Source of the DNA: Diploptera punctata
Lineage: Eukaryota > Arthropoda > Insecta > Blattodea > Blaberidae
Assembly (NCBI GenBank): GCA_030220185.1
Contig: JASPKZ010009683.1
Span: 62,001-126,000 of the forward strand
DNA length: 64,000 nt
Reading direction: 5' to 3'
Part shown: one piece after another, positions 10,721 to 20,699 of the stretch
Numbering within the stretch: the stretch's first letter is position 1
Layout: the number at the start of each line of letters is the position of its first letter
Made by a program: the position numbers and the translations under genes
The notes under the pieces: model-generated
Told to the model about the DNA's origin: nothing
Databases searched by the model: none
Seen by the model: the letters and a program-made list of their open reading frames with translations, nothing else

Positions 10721-10984
10721 ATGCTTTTAACGCCAGTGAAGGGACACTGGCTTTAGTAAGGAATGTTTATAATTACTAGATAACAAATACCAAGTGCATT
10801 AGAGATTACACAACTTCCCTGATGTGCCAAGAAACATTTGAAGATCTAAACAATTCCGAACTTTAAAAAGTTGCTGATTGATAGAGTTCTTTAATATTTG
10901 ACAGTATGAAACTTGCCTCACTGAATACAGATGTTCACATCAGTTTCCACACAAGTACAAAGCCTGATGACCCGTTCATCGATC

Positions 10985-12070
10985 GCAAGGCTGCATTTTC
11001 AATCCATCACTTTTCAGACGGTTGTGAGCATGAATTTTGGGATTCTGTTCTTGGGCATACATGAGTTTTACAATTGTATTGGTACTTAGTTGAATGCAGG
11101 CTTTCACGGCCGGTAATCATAATGTTGTGTGATTCCGGGTTCTGTGGCCGTGGTCCATAGTTGGTGTTGATACCAGACGTTTCGCCCTCAACTGCGGAGG
11201 GCATCTTCAGTGGCGAGTGCTTCTAGGCGTGTTTCTGGTCGGAAGATCTACTTAGAGTGAGCTCTGCTGACGTTGTGGACGTTGTATTGATACTAGTGGT
11301 GGGAGCAGGGTGAGTGAGCGTGGCTCTTGCTGATTGGCTAATGGTCGTCTCCTTGTTGTCCCTAGTGTTGATGCATTTATTTTCTAGTGTATGGTACCAG
11401 GCCTTAGGCAATTTGATACCTTCCTCTTTTCTGTTAATATTTCTTTATGCTTGTATATTTCTATAGCCTCTCGGATAATCTAGGGAAATAGTAGGATTTA
11501 TACCGAGAGGCTATAGAAATATACAAGCATAAAGAAAATATTAACAGAAAAGAGGAAGGTATCAAATTGCCTAAGGCCTGGTACCATACACTAGAAAATA
11601 AATGCATCCACACTAGGGACAACAAGGAGACGACCATTAGCCAATCAGCAAGAGCCACGCTCACTCACCCTGCTCCCACCACTAGTATCAATACAACGTC
11701 CACAACGTCAGCAGAGCTCACTCTAAGTAGATCTTCCGACCAGGAAACACGCCTAGAAGCACTCGCCACTGAAGATGCCCTCCGCAGTTGAGGGCGAAAC
11801 GTCTGGTATCAACACCAACTATGGACCACGGCCACAGAACCCGGAATCACACAACATTATGTATTGGTACTTGTTTATAAAATGGATAACTGATTCTAAC
11901 TGAAGTTCTTGCAGGACCTCTTCATTTCTCTTGTGATCTTATCTGTAATAACCTGCTACTGATCTCATGAACTTCATCTCGACGGCCGTGATATGATGGA
12001 TGTCCTTATTTCTCATTGCCCATAACTTGAGGGCCCTACTTTCATTCATCGTACAGGTCTTGATGTAGGT
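10985..12070 (-). pseudogene. LINE C 3' fragment split by a Penelope-like insertion
   Basis: Distal part 11873-12070 reads (minus) VEMKFMRSVAGYYR then NEEVLQELQLESVIHFINKY. Proximal part 10985-11087 continues YQYNCKTHV and the following residues. Removing 11088-11861 and one copy of the 11-bp duplication joins HFINKY to YNCKTHV in one frame, so the insertion site is precise. Confidence 0.8.
11088..11861. mobile_element. Penelope-like element 3' ends in inverted arrangement
   Basis: A nearly perfect palindrome: left arm 11118-11474, right arm 11503-11861, spacer 28 bp. Each arm, read outward, carries the tail of a GIY-YIG-type ORF (EIYKHKENINRKEEGIKLPK, then the SNP-like low-complexity end EALATEDALRS) and a terminal block CTGAAGATGCC...GAGGGCGAAACGTC. 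The insertion is flanked by TATTGGTACTT at 11077-11087 and 11862-11872. Variable-length target duplications and partial inverted copies are known traits of Penelope-like elements. The RT domain is absent. Left arm has about 30 extra bp outside the palindrome. Confidence 0.75.
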
Positions 12071-12074
12071 GTGT

Positions 12075-12798
12075 TGTTGTGTGCTTTTGAAAGGAAGGTC
12101 TTATCATTTTCTTAATTATTCTCATTGTTTTATTATACTGATGGATTTTATCAGTGATATCTAATTGATCGAAAAAAAGATAATTAGTAACGAGTTAAGA
12201 AAAACTATTTTCTCTATCACACAATTTATTCTTTAAACAAATTTTACTTAAGGTAGAGTATTTCCCACGAAAGGCCAACAAATTAAAATAAATATTTAGG
12301 ATTTTTTTGGCATCTAATGAAAAATATAATGAAGTAGAGGTATTTAGTTTTGAGAAAAACTACTCGTTTATATTCTAAAGCCTGCAAAAGATTGGTGAAT
12401 ATATTTAACAGATTAAAAAAAATAGAATTCGTTTAGAGTAATTTTATCGTACGGACTTTCTTCCATACTACGATAACGACATCAGCGAATAAATTCCGTA
12501 TAAAAGTTGCTGTTACCAGTAGACAGCGGAACTTTATACTCTAAAAAGTGGTGATTTAGGTGACTAAAATAGGTTCATGCACAGCTGTATTTACGTTCTA
12601 TAAAATATAAAGTAGACATTAATAATTTATTAAAGATTGGCATAAAACTTATTAAAAGGTACAACACATGTTTGATACAGATAGCGTCCAAATACAAATT
12701 TAAGATTTTCTTTCCTTCAGTTTTTTTATTTATATTCCCATAATTTGCTTCACAATAGACACTTTCTCTAGGATTTCCATGGAGATGTTAATCGTTTA
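12075..12798. other. No gene seen, AT-rich
   Basis: The first 100 bp may still be LINE C (CGTACAGGTCTTGATGTAGG). The rest is AT-rich, stop-dense and matches nothing else recognised in the window. Confidence 0.4.
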
Positions 12799-13244
12799 TC
12801 ATAAGTAATGACACGAGTGGTTTCCAAATTATCGATAAATTCACGACTCACGAAGTGAGGAGTGAATTTATCTAGAGAATTTGGAAATCAAGAGTGGCAT
12901 TTGTTAGGACTATTTAACGAATAAAATTAAGCTGTTTACTCACAAATCATTATTTAACTATAGTTATTTTAAAATATTTATATATTTAATGTAAACGGCG
13001 ATGTTTGAAAACAAATGAGAAAACGATAGGTACGCTTCTACTGCTTCATTTGTTTATCACTGCAACCAGATCATACTATTTATTGCCAAAGGAACGCAAT
13101 ATTGTAAGGAGGAGCTTTCTTTAATATGGTAATTATAACACTGATAAATATTTGGTGAAACACGACTCTGACTGGTTGTAAAACAGAAATCATTGAAACG
13201 TGATTGGTCGTTGACTCCCATTTGGGGCATGAGTTAAATAGTCA
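12799..13244 (-). mobile_element. HE element, short copy (internally deleted), tandem member 1
   Basis: Both ends are present: TCATAAGTAATG plus the nested hairpin on the left, and GGGGCATGAGTTAAATAGTCA on the right. It is about 446 bp against 765 bp for the fullest copy, lacking the middle. Its right end runs straight into the next copy, sharing three bases (TCA, 13242-13244). Confidence 0.85.
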
Positions 13245-13804
13245 TAAGTAATGTCACGAGTGGTTTCCAAATTATCGATAAATTCACGACTCACGAAGTG
13301 AGGAGTGAATTTATCTAGAGAATTTGGAAATCAAGAGTGGCATTTGTTAGGACTATTTAACGAATAAAATTAAGCTGTTTACTCCAAATCATTATTTAAA
13401 TATACCACAAGAAATAAAAGGCTGCCGGACATTGGCATCTTTTAAAGAAATCTAAATTTATATTTTGCTCTAAACTCGACTTCATTATTATCTAGTGTAA
13501 GATATATATATATTTAATGGTTATATATATTAATGGTGTTTCCCGTATAATGTATCATATTTATTTTATTATTATTATATTATTATTATTATTATCGTAT
13601 CATATTGTTATTACCCTATAAAATGTTGTTTGTACATGACATTTACATTGCTACATTTATTGTATCTTAACTGTTTATAATTGGTATAGTGTATATCTAT
13701 ATTTGTCAAATATTTATTTGTATTTTGTGCTGGTTGAGTGGAAGAGAGGGCCTTATGGCCTTAACTCTGCCAGAATAAATAAAGTATTATTATTATTATT
13801 ATTA

Positions 13805-13865
<61 letters not shown>

Positions 13866-14424
13866 TATATATTTAATGTAAACGGCAATATTAGAAAACA
13901 AATGAGAAACGATTGGTACGCTTCATTTGCTTCTTTTGTTTGTCATTGCAACCAGATCATATTATTTATTGCCAAAACAACGCAATATTGTACTCTAGTG
14001 GAGAAAAAAATGAAACACATCAAACTGTATATTAATTCATTTCTGATGTCATATGATGTAAATATGACAAATATAATTTTCTGGGAAAAAATACATTTAA
14101 GAAAAGTGCAAACAGTGGTTTCTTTTTTGGTGGTGGAATAATCAATTGCTACAAATGTTTTTATATAAACTCCCGCATGCGGTATGTGTTGACATTCATG
14201 CACTATATATACAATCTGGTAGCCGTGTTTCTTAGTGAGTCAGTCACTGCAAAATAATGCTATGACCTATTCAGAATGTTAAAAAGGAGGTGCTTTCTTT
14301 ATTATGATATACTTTAGTTGGTAAATTCTAGGCGAAAACACGACTGTGATTGGTTGTAAATAAAAACAATCATTGTAACGTGATTGGTCATTGACTCCCA
14401 TTTGGGGCATGAGTTAAATAGTCA
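13242..14424 (-). mobile_element. HE element, tandem member 2, split by a LINE
   Basis: Starts with the same hairpin end (13242-13400), is interrupted at about 13405-13863, and resumes with TTTATATATTTAATGTAAACGG through to GAGTTAAATAGTCA at 14424. Open stretches inside on either strand are short and unlike any known protein. Confidence 0.85.
13405..13863 (+). mobile_element. LINE 3' end with (ATT)n tail inside HE copy 2
   Basis: The first codons read PQEIKGCRTLASFKRNL, the standard last block of CR1/Jockey-type ORF2 proteins. A 3' UTR follows (GTGTATATCTATATTTGTCA, GGAAGAGAGGGCCTTATGGC, TGCCAGAATAAATAAA) and then an (ATT)n tail to 13863. A related 3' UTR is at 27550-27800. The insertion appears to have removed about 12 bp of the host HE element. 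Confidence 0.75.
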
Positions 14425-15270
14425 CTCAGAATTAATTTATAAGACGAAAAAGAGCGTTTCCGCATCGACTGAAGAAACAAGACAATATTTTATATTTCTA
14501 AATGAATCGAACTGGTAATTCAATTCCAATTTTGTTGCTTCTTTCTCATTAACAAGTTAGCGGCAGCGAATAATGTCTTGAATCCAGTGTTTTTCTTCAG
14601 CATCGAATTAAAACTTGTTTTTCACTCTTTTTTTTTTTTTTTAACAGTTCCGAGTGCTTCAAAAGGCTTCTACTTTGCTATGATGAGTAGTTCAAATTGT
14701 TGATACAGAAGTTTCCCATCGGTTTCAAAATCAGTTGTCAAGTTTACAACTAATGTAAAGTGAAATTTGATGTCATTCTATACAACAGTAATTTGCAATT
14801 TCCTTGTTTCGGATACACTAAATACATCATCTTGTAAGTTTTCAACCATTACTTTAAATTGTACACAATAGTAGTCAATCGCCCGTACCGCAACAAGTGA
14901 GGACAGGTTCTGGAGGAAGAACAACGCCTAAGCCTGCACTTTTAATGGAGCTTTCACTAACACTTTCTTCAGAGAAGGGATACGTTTATAAACTTTGGAA
15001 ATTCCATTCTGATTTGCTCTGTTTCTCGATGTGTCAAGCAAAACGCATAAAAAACAACAAAAAACTAAAAATAGGCTGTAACTTAAAAAAAAATTTAGGT
15101 AGTTACTATAAAAAATCTTTATTTAAATCTAAACACTCACTATATACCTAAATATTAAATCTCAAGCGTGTATGTGTTAAGGAAAAAATAGGGTTTTCCT
15201 AAAATTTCACTGTCTAGTCGCATTTTCAAACAGCAAATCTTCCATACTACGATTGTTTGAACGTAGCATA
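14425..15270. other. No gene recognised
   Basis: AT-rich, with a T run at 14628-14642 and one open stretch at 14897-15151 that looks like no known domain. No splice-flanked exon seen. Confidence 0.35.
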
Positions 15271-15273
15271 TAT

Positions 15274-15748
15274 CCTGTCCGCTCTTAAAGTGATCCTCGT
15301 CAAAACAAAACCATGTGACCTGCTCGCTTTTCATTGGTTATGGACACCGATGTATGTTGTAGAAGCAATAAGTACGCGAAAAAGTATTTCCCTTCATTAC
15401 ATTAAAAATATGTCCTATGAATATACTTGTTATTCTTCGTGAATGAAAATAATATTCAAAACATACAAAATATTCTAAAATGTACCTAATCAATAATTAC
15501 AACTTAAAATAATTTATTGCATATGGGTGATGCATTTGAGTCATGCTTCAGTGATTCTCATGGAACAAAATGGCTGAAAGTATCGAGTCTTCTGTTGCTG
15601 TGTCGTCATCTCCCTGTCAAAAGTGACAGTAATTTTGGCGCGAATAGCGGAAGGATATGCTTGTACAACGTACGTCGGTGTCCATAACCAAAACGCGAGC
15701 AGGTCACATGGTTTTGTTTTGACGAGGACCACTTTAAGAGCGGACAGG
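15274..15748. mobile_element. MITE with about 100-bp terminal inverted repeats
   Basis: The left end CCTGTCCGCTCTTAAAGTG...(C/T)GTCAAAACAAAACCATGTG matches the reverse complement of the right end (15640-15748) over roughly 100 bp with about 10% differences. TATA occurs next to both ends (15269-15272 and 15750-15753), a possible 4-bp target duplication. No transposase ORF; superfamily undetermined. Confidence 0.75.
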
Positions 15749-16064
15749 CTATACTTATTAAGTTATTATCAATTAAATTTAACTTCTTTTTGATGGCACA
15801 TTTCCCTTTTACAGAGGAGACGAGTTCATATTTTGGAGGTTGAGAGGAGCCACAATAGCAAAAGGTTTGGAAACCCTTGCATATATACAACATAGCAATG
15901 TGACAGATGTCAGTTAATGCAGATATTTACAGCATGACTCCGCTACAACGATTGACCTGTTACCTGCTAAATTCAAATCACATTTTTACTCATTTTCATG
16001 CTTTATCTCGATTCTAGGCCAATATTCGCATTAAAATATGATGCAGATGTTTGCAGTTACTTAC

Positions 16065-16208
16065 CTTTGGACGCTTCCAACAAACTGAAATGGCGGTGTC
16101 TGGTGATAGAAAACTGAAGCTTGTGTGGCGGGAACTCTGGGTCTTCCCACAGTTCCCCGCGCTTCAGACAGGAGCGCTTAATACGCTCGTAATCAGTCAT
16201 CACTTAAT
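16065..16208 (-). CDS. Calpain-like protease, N-terminal exon (host gene, probable frameshift)
   Basis: The only stretch that looks like a host coding exon. On the minus strand it is preceded by a T-rich tract and CAG (acceptor at 16209-16211) and followed by GTAAGT (donor at 16059-16064), giving a 144-bp exon. ATG at 16198-16200 starts MTDYERIKRSCLKRG then ELWEDPEFPP, matching the calpain pre-protease segment (CL..G.LFEDP.FP). The expected continuation lies one base out of frame: TSFSFLSPDTAISVCWKRPK, ending in the WKRP hallmark just before the donor. So either one base is inserted near 16110-16125 or there is a sequence error, or the exon is dead. Calpains are cytosolic Ca2+-dependent cysteine proteases; the catalytic Cys/His/Asn exons are not seen here and should lie at lower coordinates, possibly beyond the window. 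Subtype not assigned (CAPN5-like wording is only a guess). Confidence 0.65.
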
Positions 16209-16309
16209 CTGAAAATAAATAAATAAACTTACAATGAATTCAAATCCATATCAACAATAATTACAGATAGGAAGTGAATTAGTTGCCAAAACTATCAAGC
16301 CTAGAAGTT

Positions 16310-16690
16310 CATGGTCGGGCGGACGTAAGTTTTATCCCGAGAAATGTTTTCCAATTACTCCATTTATAATTTATCACGCTCAAATCATAATTAATGTTAT
16401 TTTCCCACCTGATCCTACTGGGGGTTTTTCATTTGACTTTTTTACAAGACGTTTCAATGTCCCTAATTAATTTCCCTATTTCGTGCCACATCGCATTCTA
16501 CGAGACCTAACTGTTATCATTACATAGGTTTCCTGTAAAGATCACTCATTGTTAGTAGTCTGCTCCATTCACCTGTCTATAAGCCTCTCTTTGCTCTAAA
16601 ATTTTGTATCAGCGCTTTACAGTCAAATACTCGTAATCTTTCCTCCTCTCTTAAATAAGAGGCAAGTTTTACATCCATATAGCATTGTAT
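16310..16690 (-). pseudogene. LINE A 3' fragment
   Basis: Colinear with 58620-59040: TTTTCCAATTACTCCATT, TAATGTTATTTTCCCACCTG, CTACGAGACCTAACTGTTAT, CCATTCACCTGTCT and TCAAATACTCGTAATCTTTCC. Moderately diverged with small deletions. It lies 100 bp from the calpain exon, within the presumed upstream intron or 5' flank. Confidence 0.8.
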
Positions 16691-16694
16691 ACTA

Positions 16695-17045
16695 CATACA
16701 TCACTCATGGAGACACGTGTTATCCTCTAGCGGGAGTTTCTTTACCTAGCTAATTTAGTTACGCTTATTTCCCTACATATGTCAATGAGCGCCTTTAATG
16801 AGACAATTAGTAGGCATTTAAATAATAGTGGTATGGGAAAGATCGGTTAAAGTTTGATCAGTCAGAGGCACTAATTTAGGCTTGAGGTTCTTTAAGGACC
16901 TGAGAATCTTCAGACTCGGGATCCACGGCTTAAATCGCTCCGGAGGACTTATTCCTTGGATTTTTCCACCGATCCCGTCCGGTTTTAACCCGCGATCCTC
17001 TGAACTAAAAGCAAGAAACAACCACAGAGCACCGAGGCTGGCCCA
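16695..17045 (-). mobile_element. SINE B, copy 3
   Basis: Reverse complement of the 6520-6900 family. The head at the right (GCCTCGGTGCTCTGTGG, B box as AACCCGCGATCC) precedes a body with GGATTTTTCC, GACTCGGGATCCACGG and ACCTAGCTAATTTAGTTACG. Confidence 0.75.
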
Positions 17046-17119
17046 TAGAGATAATTGGAAGAATTGCCGTTTTGTATGTTTTTAAGAACTTGGGAGGCAA
17101 GATCCCCAGTAATGGATAA

Positions 17120-17290
17120 TATCGCTTATTGCAGAGTCGAATCTGTGTTTAATTTATTCTATAGGCCTACTCATTCCTTTTTGTAATTTTTTCCTGGGTG
17201 ACTGAATTCGGCCACTTCTTCAAAATGTCCATCATTTGTTAGTGTCCATTCCCATTGAATAATGTATTTATACTTTTGAACACATTGTTG
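17120..17290 (-). pseudogene. LINE A fragment, short
   Basis: Resembles 59145-59280 of LINE A: TGTGTTTAATTTATTCTATA, CACTTCTTCAAAATGTCC, CCATTGAATAATGTATTTATA. Badly diverged. Confidence 0.55.
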
Positions 17291-18009
17291 CATGCCAACA
17301 CGGTCCAATTTTGAATCCCTTTCCTAATATTCCTCTGGTGTGCTGGATTTTATAAAGGTAGATTTAGTAATTACAACACATGTAATCGGTGAAAGTCAAG
17401 TTCATTTTTTTGTGCTGACTTACTACGTGGATACAAGCAAAACAGGATCAAATATTTCAATCAAAGTCCATTCCTAGGACTAGAGGGGCCTCGAAGTGTA
17501 TACCTTCGGAAACAGGCAGCATGTGGTCCTCAATAAACCACGTAAGTGTGCCCACCGCACACACGAAAGCCTAACACGCACTGAGCTACCTAACGCACAC
17601 TGCGATAGTCGACACACACTGAGCGAGAGTGTTGTAGTCATCTACAGACCTGAGATACGAAGAAGTTGGCAACATTATTCAACAAAATGCTACCAACACA
17701 ATTCAGCATTACTGTATTCAGGCGCCTACAAGCGGCAGTAAGATGAACTAACATCATTAGCATAATAACAGACGGCAGGTGTCTGCTATTACCGACAGAG
17801 AGAGAGCGACTCTTGTCGCAACAACACAATTAGTTCTAATATTGGTTTATGGGTATCAAATGTGAACAAATCTACAATTGATAGCTCAGATATAGCATGT
17901 GTTCGCTCAATCAAATCACTTATCTACAACCATTGTTGATTCCTGTTATTAGTCTCACATCTTCCCAACTTCCGAAAAACAGTTAATAATAGATAAATTG
18001 CGTGGTTTA
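17290..18009. other. No gene recognised
   Basis: Contains an open stretch at 17496-17741 rich in CACACTGAGCGAGAG-like motifs, with no recognisable domain. No terminal repeats seen. Confidence 0.35.
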
Positions 18010-18201
18010 TACAGAGTGATTCAAAAAGGTTGCGCACAAATTTCAGGTTCTTATAGAGGGGTCGAAATACAACAACTTTTGATTAGTAGCTTACGGTTGG
18101 AAAGTAATCCTGGTCAGTACAAGCCCTGGAATGTCCGGATGGATAATAAATTATTTTGTGCACACACTTAAGCAAATGTAAATTTATTCACCAATTTGGT
18201 T

Positions 18202-18489
18202 TTACAACACTAGGTGTTCAAAATGCCTACCACCACATTGAATACAGGCATGGTTCTTCCACGTGAGCAAGAACTTCCTCTTCCATAGCGACTGTCCCAA
18301 TCGTGTACGATCTACATGATGCCATGAGCGCAAGGAACCTGTCTCCCCGAGTCGGTGGTGAACGTTTTGAAATGTTGGAGGATGTGGTTGACGTCTGTTC
18401 GGATATTGTGCGCTGTACAGACCTTGAGCTCCGCGTGCATTACCATTCGCTTTACCATACATGAAATGCACGTCTTGAAGTTCTGACAA
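18202..18489 (-). pseudogene. Transposase remnant: DUF4817 helix-turn-helix fused to the C-terminal tail
   Basis: 95 aa without a stop. Residues 8-45 (HFMYGKANGNARGAQGLY, YPNRRQPHPPTF) match the N-terminal DUF4817 DNA-binding domain of insect mariner-like transposases. The last 25 residues (NHACIQCGGRHFEHLVL) look like the extreme C-terminus of the same proteins. The DDE catalytic domain that should lie between is gone, apparently through a deletion that kept the frame. A short extra N-terminal stretch in another frame (to 18512) suggests an additional frameshift before the start. Confidence 0.7.
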
Positions 18490-18732
18490 CGTGTAGGCCT
18501 ATTCCATTTCACATAAATCTCAAATCTTCAAAGTAATGATATAGTGGACCTCTACAATACACTGCAGATACCGTACTGAAATGAAAACAACCTAACAGAG
18601 TACATGAATGGCTATTATAATGAACAGAAGAGTACACAAGTACTGTACTGTACTAAACGGTATTAACAACAGACGGAGAGTCTTCATAAATTCATAAAAT
18701 AGTGTATCGAACCCAGTGCCTCTCTGAAAAGT

Positions 18733-19283
18733 AAGCTTAGACCCGCATTGAAGTTCTCGACGTTTCCAGGCTTGTACTGACCCAGAATTACTTTCCAGAC
18801 CATAAGTTACTAATCGAAAGTTGTATTTCGACCCCTCTACAAGCTTAGACCCGCATTGAAGTTCCCGACTTTTGCAGGCTTGTACTGACCCAGAATTACT
18901 TTCCAGATCATAAGTTACTATCGAAAGTTGTTGTATTTCGACCCCTCTACAAGCTTAGACCCGCATTGAAGTTCCCGACTTTTGCAGGCTTGTACTGACC
19001 CAGAATTACTTTCCAGACCATAAGTTACTTAATCAAAAGTTGTTGTATTTCGACCCCTCTACAAGCTTAGACCCGCATTGAAGTTCCCGACTTTTGCAGG
19101 CTTGTACTGACCCAGAATTACTTTCCAGACCATAAGTTACTAATCGAAAGTTGTTGTATTTCGACCCCTCTACAAGCTTAGACCCGCATTGATGTTCCGA
19201 CTTTTGCAGGCTTGTACTGACCCAGAATTACATTCCAGATCATAAGTTACTAATCGAAAGTTGTTGTATTTCGACCCCTTCTA
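18733..19283. repeat. Minisatellite, five units of 108-112 bp, derived from the transposon TIR
   Basis: Units start at 18733, 18841, 18951, 19063 and 19174 with AAGCTTAGACCCGCATTG, continue GGCTTGTACTGACCCAGAAT, and end GTATTTCGACCCCTCTAC. Units are about 95% identical. The second half of each unit is the reverse complement of the element's left subterminal sequence (18045-18130), so the array arose by amplification of the right terminal repeat. Confidence 0.9.
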
Positions 19284-19449
19284 CAAGCTCCTGAAATTTG
19301 TGGACTACCTTTTGAATCACCCTGTGTATATATATTCAAATACACCAAAATATTGATATTATTCTCAGGAAAACTTGGTGGTATTTATAACTCAGATTTA
19401 ACGAGAGATTTGTCGTCAATTAAATCATAAAAGTCTTGGTAACGTTTAT

Positions 19450-19735
19450 CTTAAACATTAAAAAGGAGGTAAATCGAAAGATTTGGTTTTAAAAGACGAA
19501 CATGGCAAAATAAAAGCATGTAACGAATGTTTATGTTTGGGGACAAAAATTGGTGCAGATGGAAGTCGTGATGATGAAATTAATGAGAGGTTAACTAAGG
19601 GTAAACATAAAAAAAATAAATGGTGTTTTATCAGATAAGAATATATCTTAAACAAAAAACAAATATTTTAAATACAATAATAACGAGTACAATGGCGGTG
19701 CAGAAGCATGGGAATTAAAGTCTGAACAATCATTT
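19450..19735 (+). pseudogene. LINE B RT-tail fragment
   Basis: Reads DEHGKIKACNECLCLGTKIG, DGSRDDEINERLTKGKH and, after a frameshift, a NGVLSDKNI-like block. It corresponds to the EEFEYLGVKLDKEDKQESDI part of LINE B at 36170-36300. 5'- and 3'-truncated. Confidence 0.75.
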
Positions 19736-19737
19736 AT

Positions 19738-19868
19738 CACCATCATATCATCGGGACAATGTAACGTTACCCAGCCTTCCGAACGCCCAACTCAAGAAAT
19801 GGATTACAATTGTGCCATGTCAGGAGAGAATACTAGAAATGCCATAAGACAAACTGGTGGCATTGGTT
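19738..19868 (+). repeat. Dispersed repeat R, copy 3
   Basis: Diverged copy: CATCATATCATCGGGACAA, CCCAGCCTTCCGAACGCCC and CATGTCAGGAGAGAATAC. Confidence 0.6.
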
Positions 19869-19869
19869 A

Positions 19870-20244
19870 AAAAAAATAAGTTAAATTACATTTTGCAGAA
19901 ATTAATTTTTGGAGGCATTCGCTTGAATTTCTAGAAGAGTGTAATTAACAAAAGATGAATATTCAAACTTCAATTGTGGATTTCATACAAATAAAAACAT
20001 TTAAAATGGCAACTGTCATGTAAAAAGAATGACGAAAGACAGATGTCATGAAGAATACTGAATGGGTGCCACTTGTTCGAAGAAAATGATTCATGTCTTG
20101 AGCAGCATGAGGGCAAAAGGAATGCACGATGGAGATTGGTATAACAGAGATGTAGAGGAGAATGACAATAGATTCACGTTGTGAAACAAATTCAATAGCG
20201 AGACAGATCCAAAAGGTTATTTGCCTACCAATCGACTGGCGGCG
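19870..20244. other. No gene recognised; LINE C-like traces possible
   Basis: A fragment around 20020-20130 (AAAGACAGATGTCATGAAG) shows no clear domain. Otherwise featureless. Confidence 0.3.
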
Positions 20245-20645
20245 TAACATGTACATGTGTTAATCACAGAGGTGCAGCCAGTACAGGAGTGACATGTGGT
20301 AATAATTCATCATCATCATCATCATAGTACATTCACGAATTTAGACCATTTGTTGACCTGTTTCGCCCTCAAGAGAAACGCCATCCAGAAGTCTTTGAGT
20401 GGACGTCCTGGTCTTCTTCTTCCTGCAGGTTGAATGTAATAATTCATAAGTGTCATTAATTTACCATGTACAATTTAACCCTATAGAAGTGGAAGAGAAG
20501 ATCTTACACTAGGTAAAATGAATAAACAATTAAAATAGCCGTTTTATCAATCTGGAGCCGCTATTTATTGTAGTTCCACAATTCCTTCATTAGTCAGACC
20601 CTTCAAACATTGGATTGAGACCGTAACATACCGCTAGGTCTATCA
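20245..20645 (-). mobile_element. SINE E fragment, interrupted by LINE C
   Basis: The left part has TGTGTTAATCACAGAGGTGC and GTGACATGTGGT; the right part (20550-20590) has TGGAGCCGCTATTTATTGTAG. Both occur in SINE E copies at 21880-22207, 39655-39840 and 49772-49935. A LINE C 3' end sits between them. Confidence 0.6.
20311..20436 (-). mobile_element. LINE C 3' end with (ATG)n tail and 11-bp target duplication
   Basis: Flanked by TAATAATTCAT at 20300-20310 and 20437-20447. The minus-strand product contains GRRRPGRPLKDFW-like residues and ends in a (ATG)n tail (20311-20322). Nearly the same 3' end is at 33370-33520. Confidence 0.85.
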
Positions 20646-20699
20646 CATAAAGGAAGAAGAAGAAGAAGAAGAACACAAATTCCTCACGATGCTGAGTGA

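Larger units (their letters stand above)
18010..19326 (-). mobile_element. DUF4817-type (mariner-like) DNA transposon, internally deleted
   Basis: Ends are inverted: left TACAGAGTGATTCAAAAAGG, right CCTTTTGAATCACCCTGTG. The inverted homology runs about 125 bp inward (to CCAGGGCTTGTACTG-like sequence). TA flanks both sides (18008-18009 and 19327-19328), fitting a mariner-type target duplication. Between the ends are a 95-codon transposase remnant and a minisatellite built from the right terminal repeat. The catalytic core is missing. Confidence 0.75.

Noticed and set aside
16818..17085. Overlapping plus and minus ORFs of about 67 codons
   Set aside because: Both arise from SINE B copy 3; no independent support.
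17496..17829. Possible host exon in 17496-17741
   Set aside because: No splice-flanked borders that fit, and no recognisable domain.
19458..19655. Minus-strand ORF opposite 19450-19735
   Set aside because: Shadow of the plus-strand LINE B remnant, which has recognisable RT-tail motifs.
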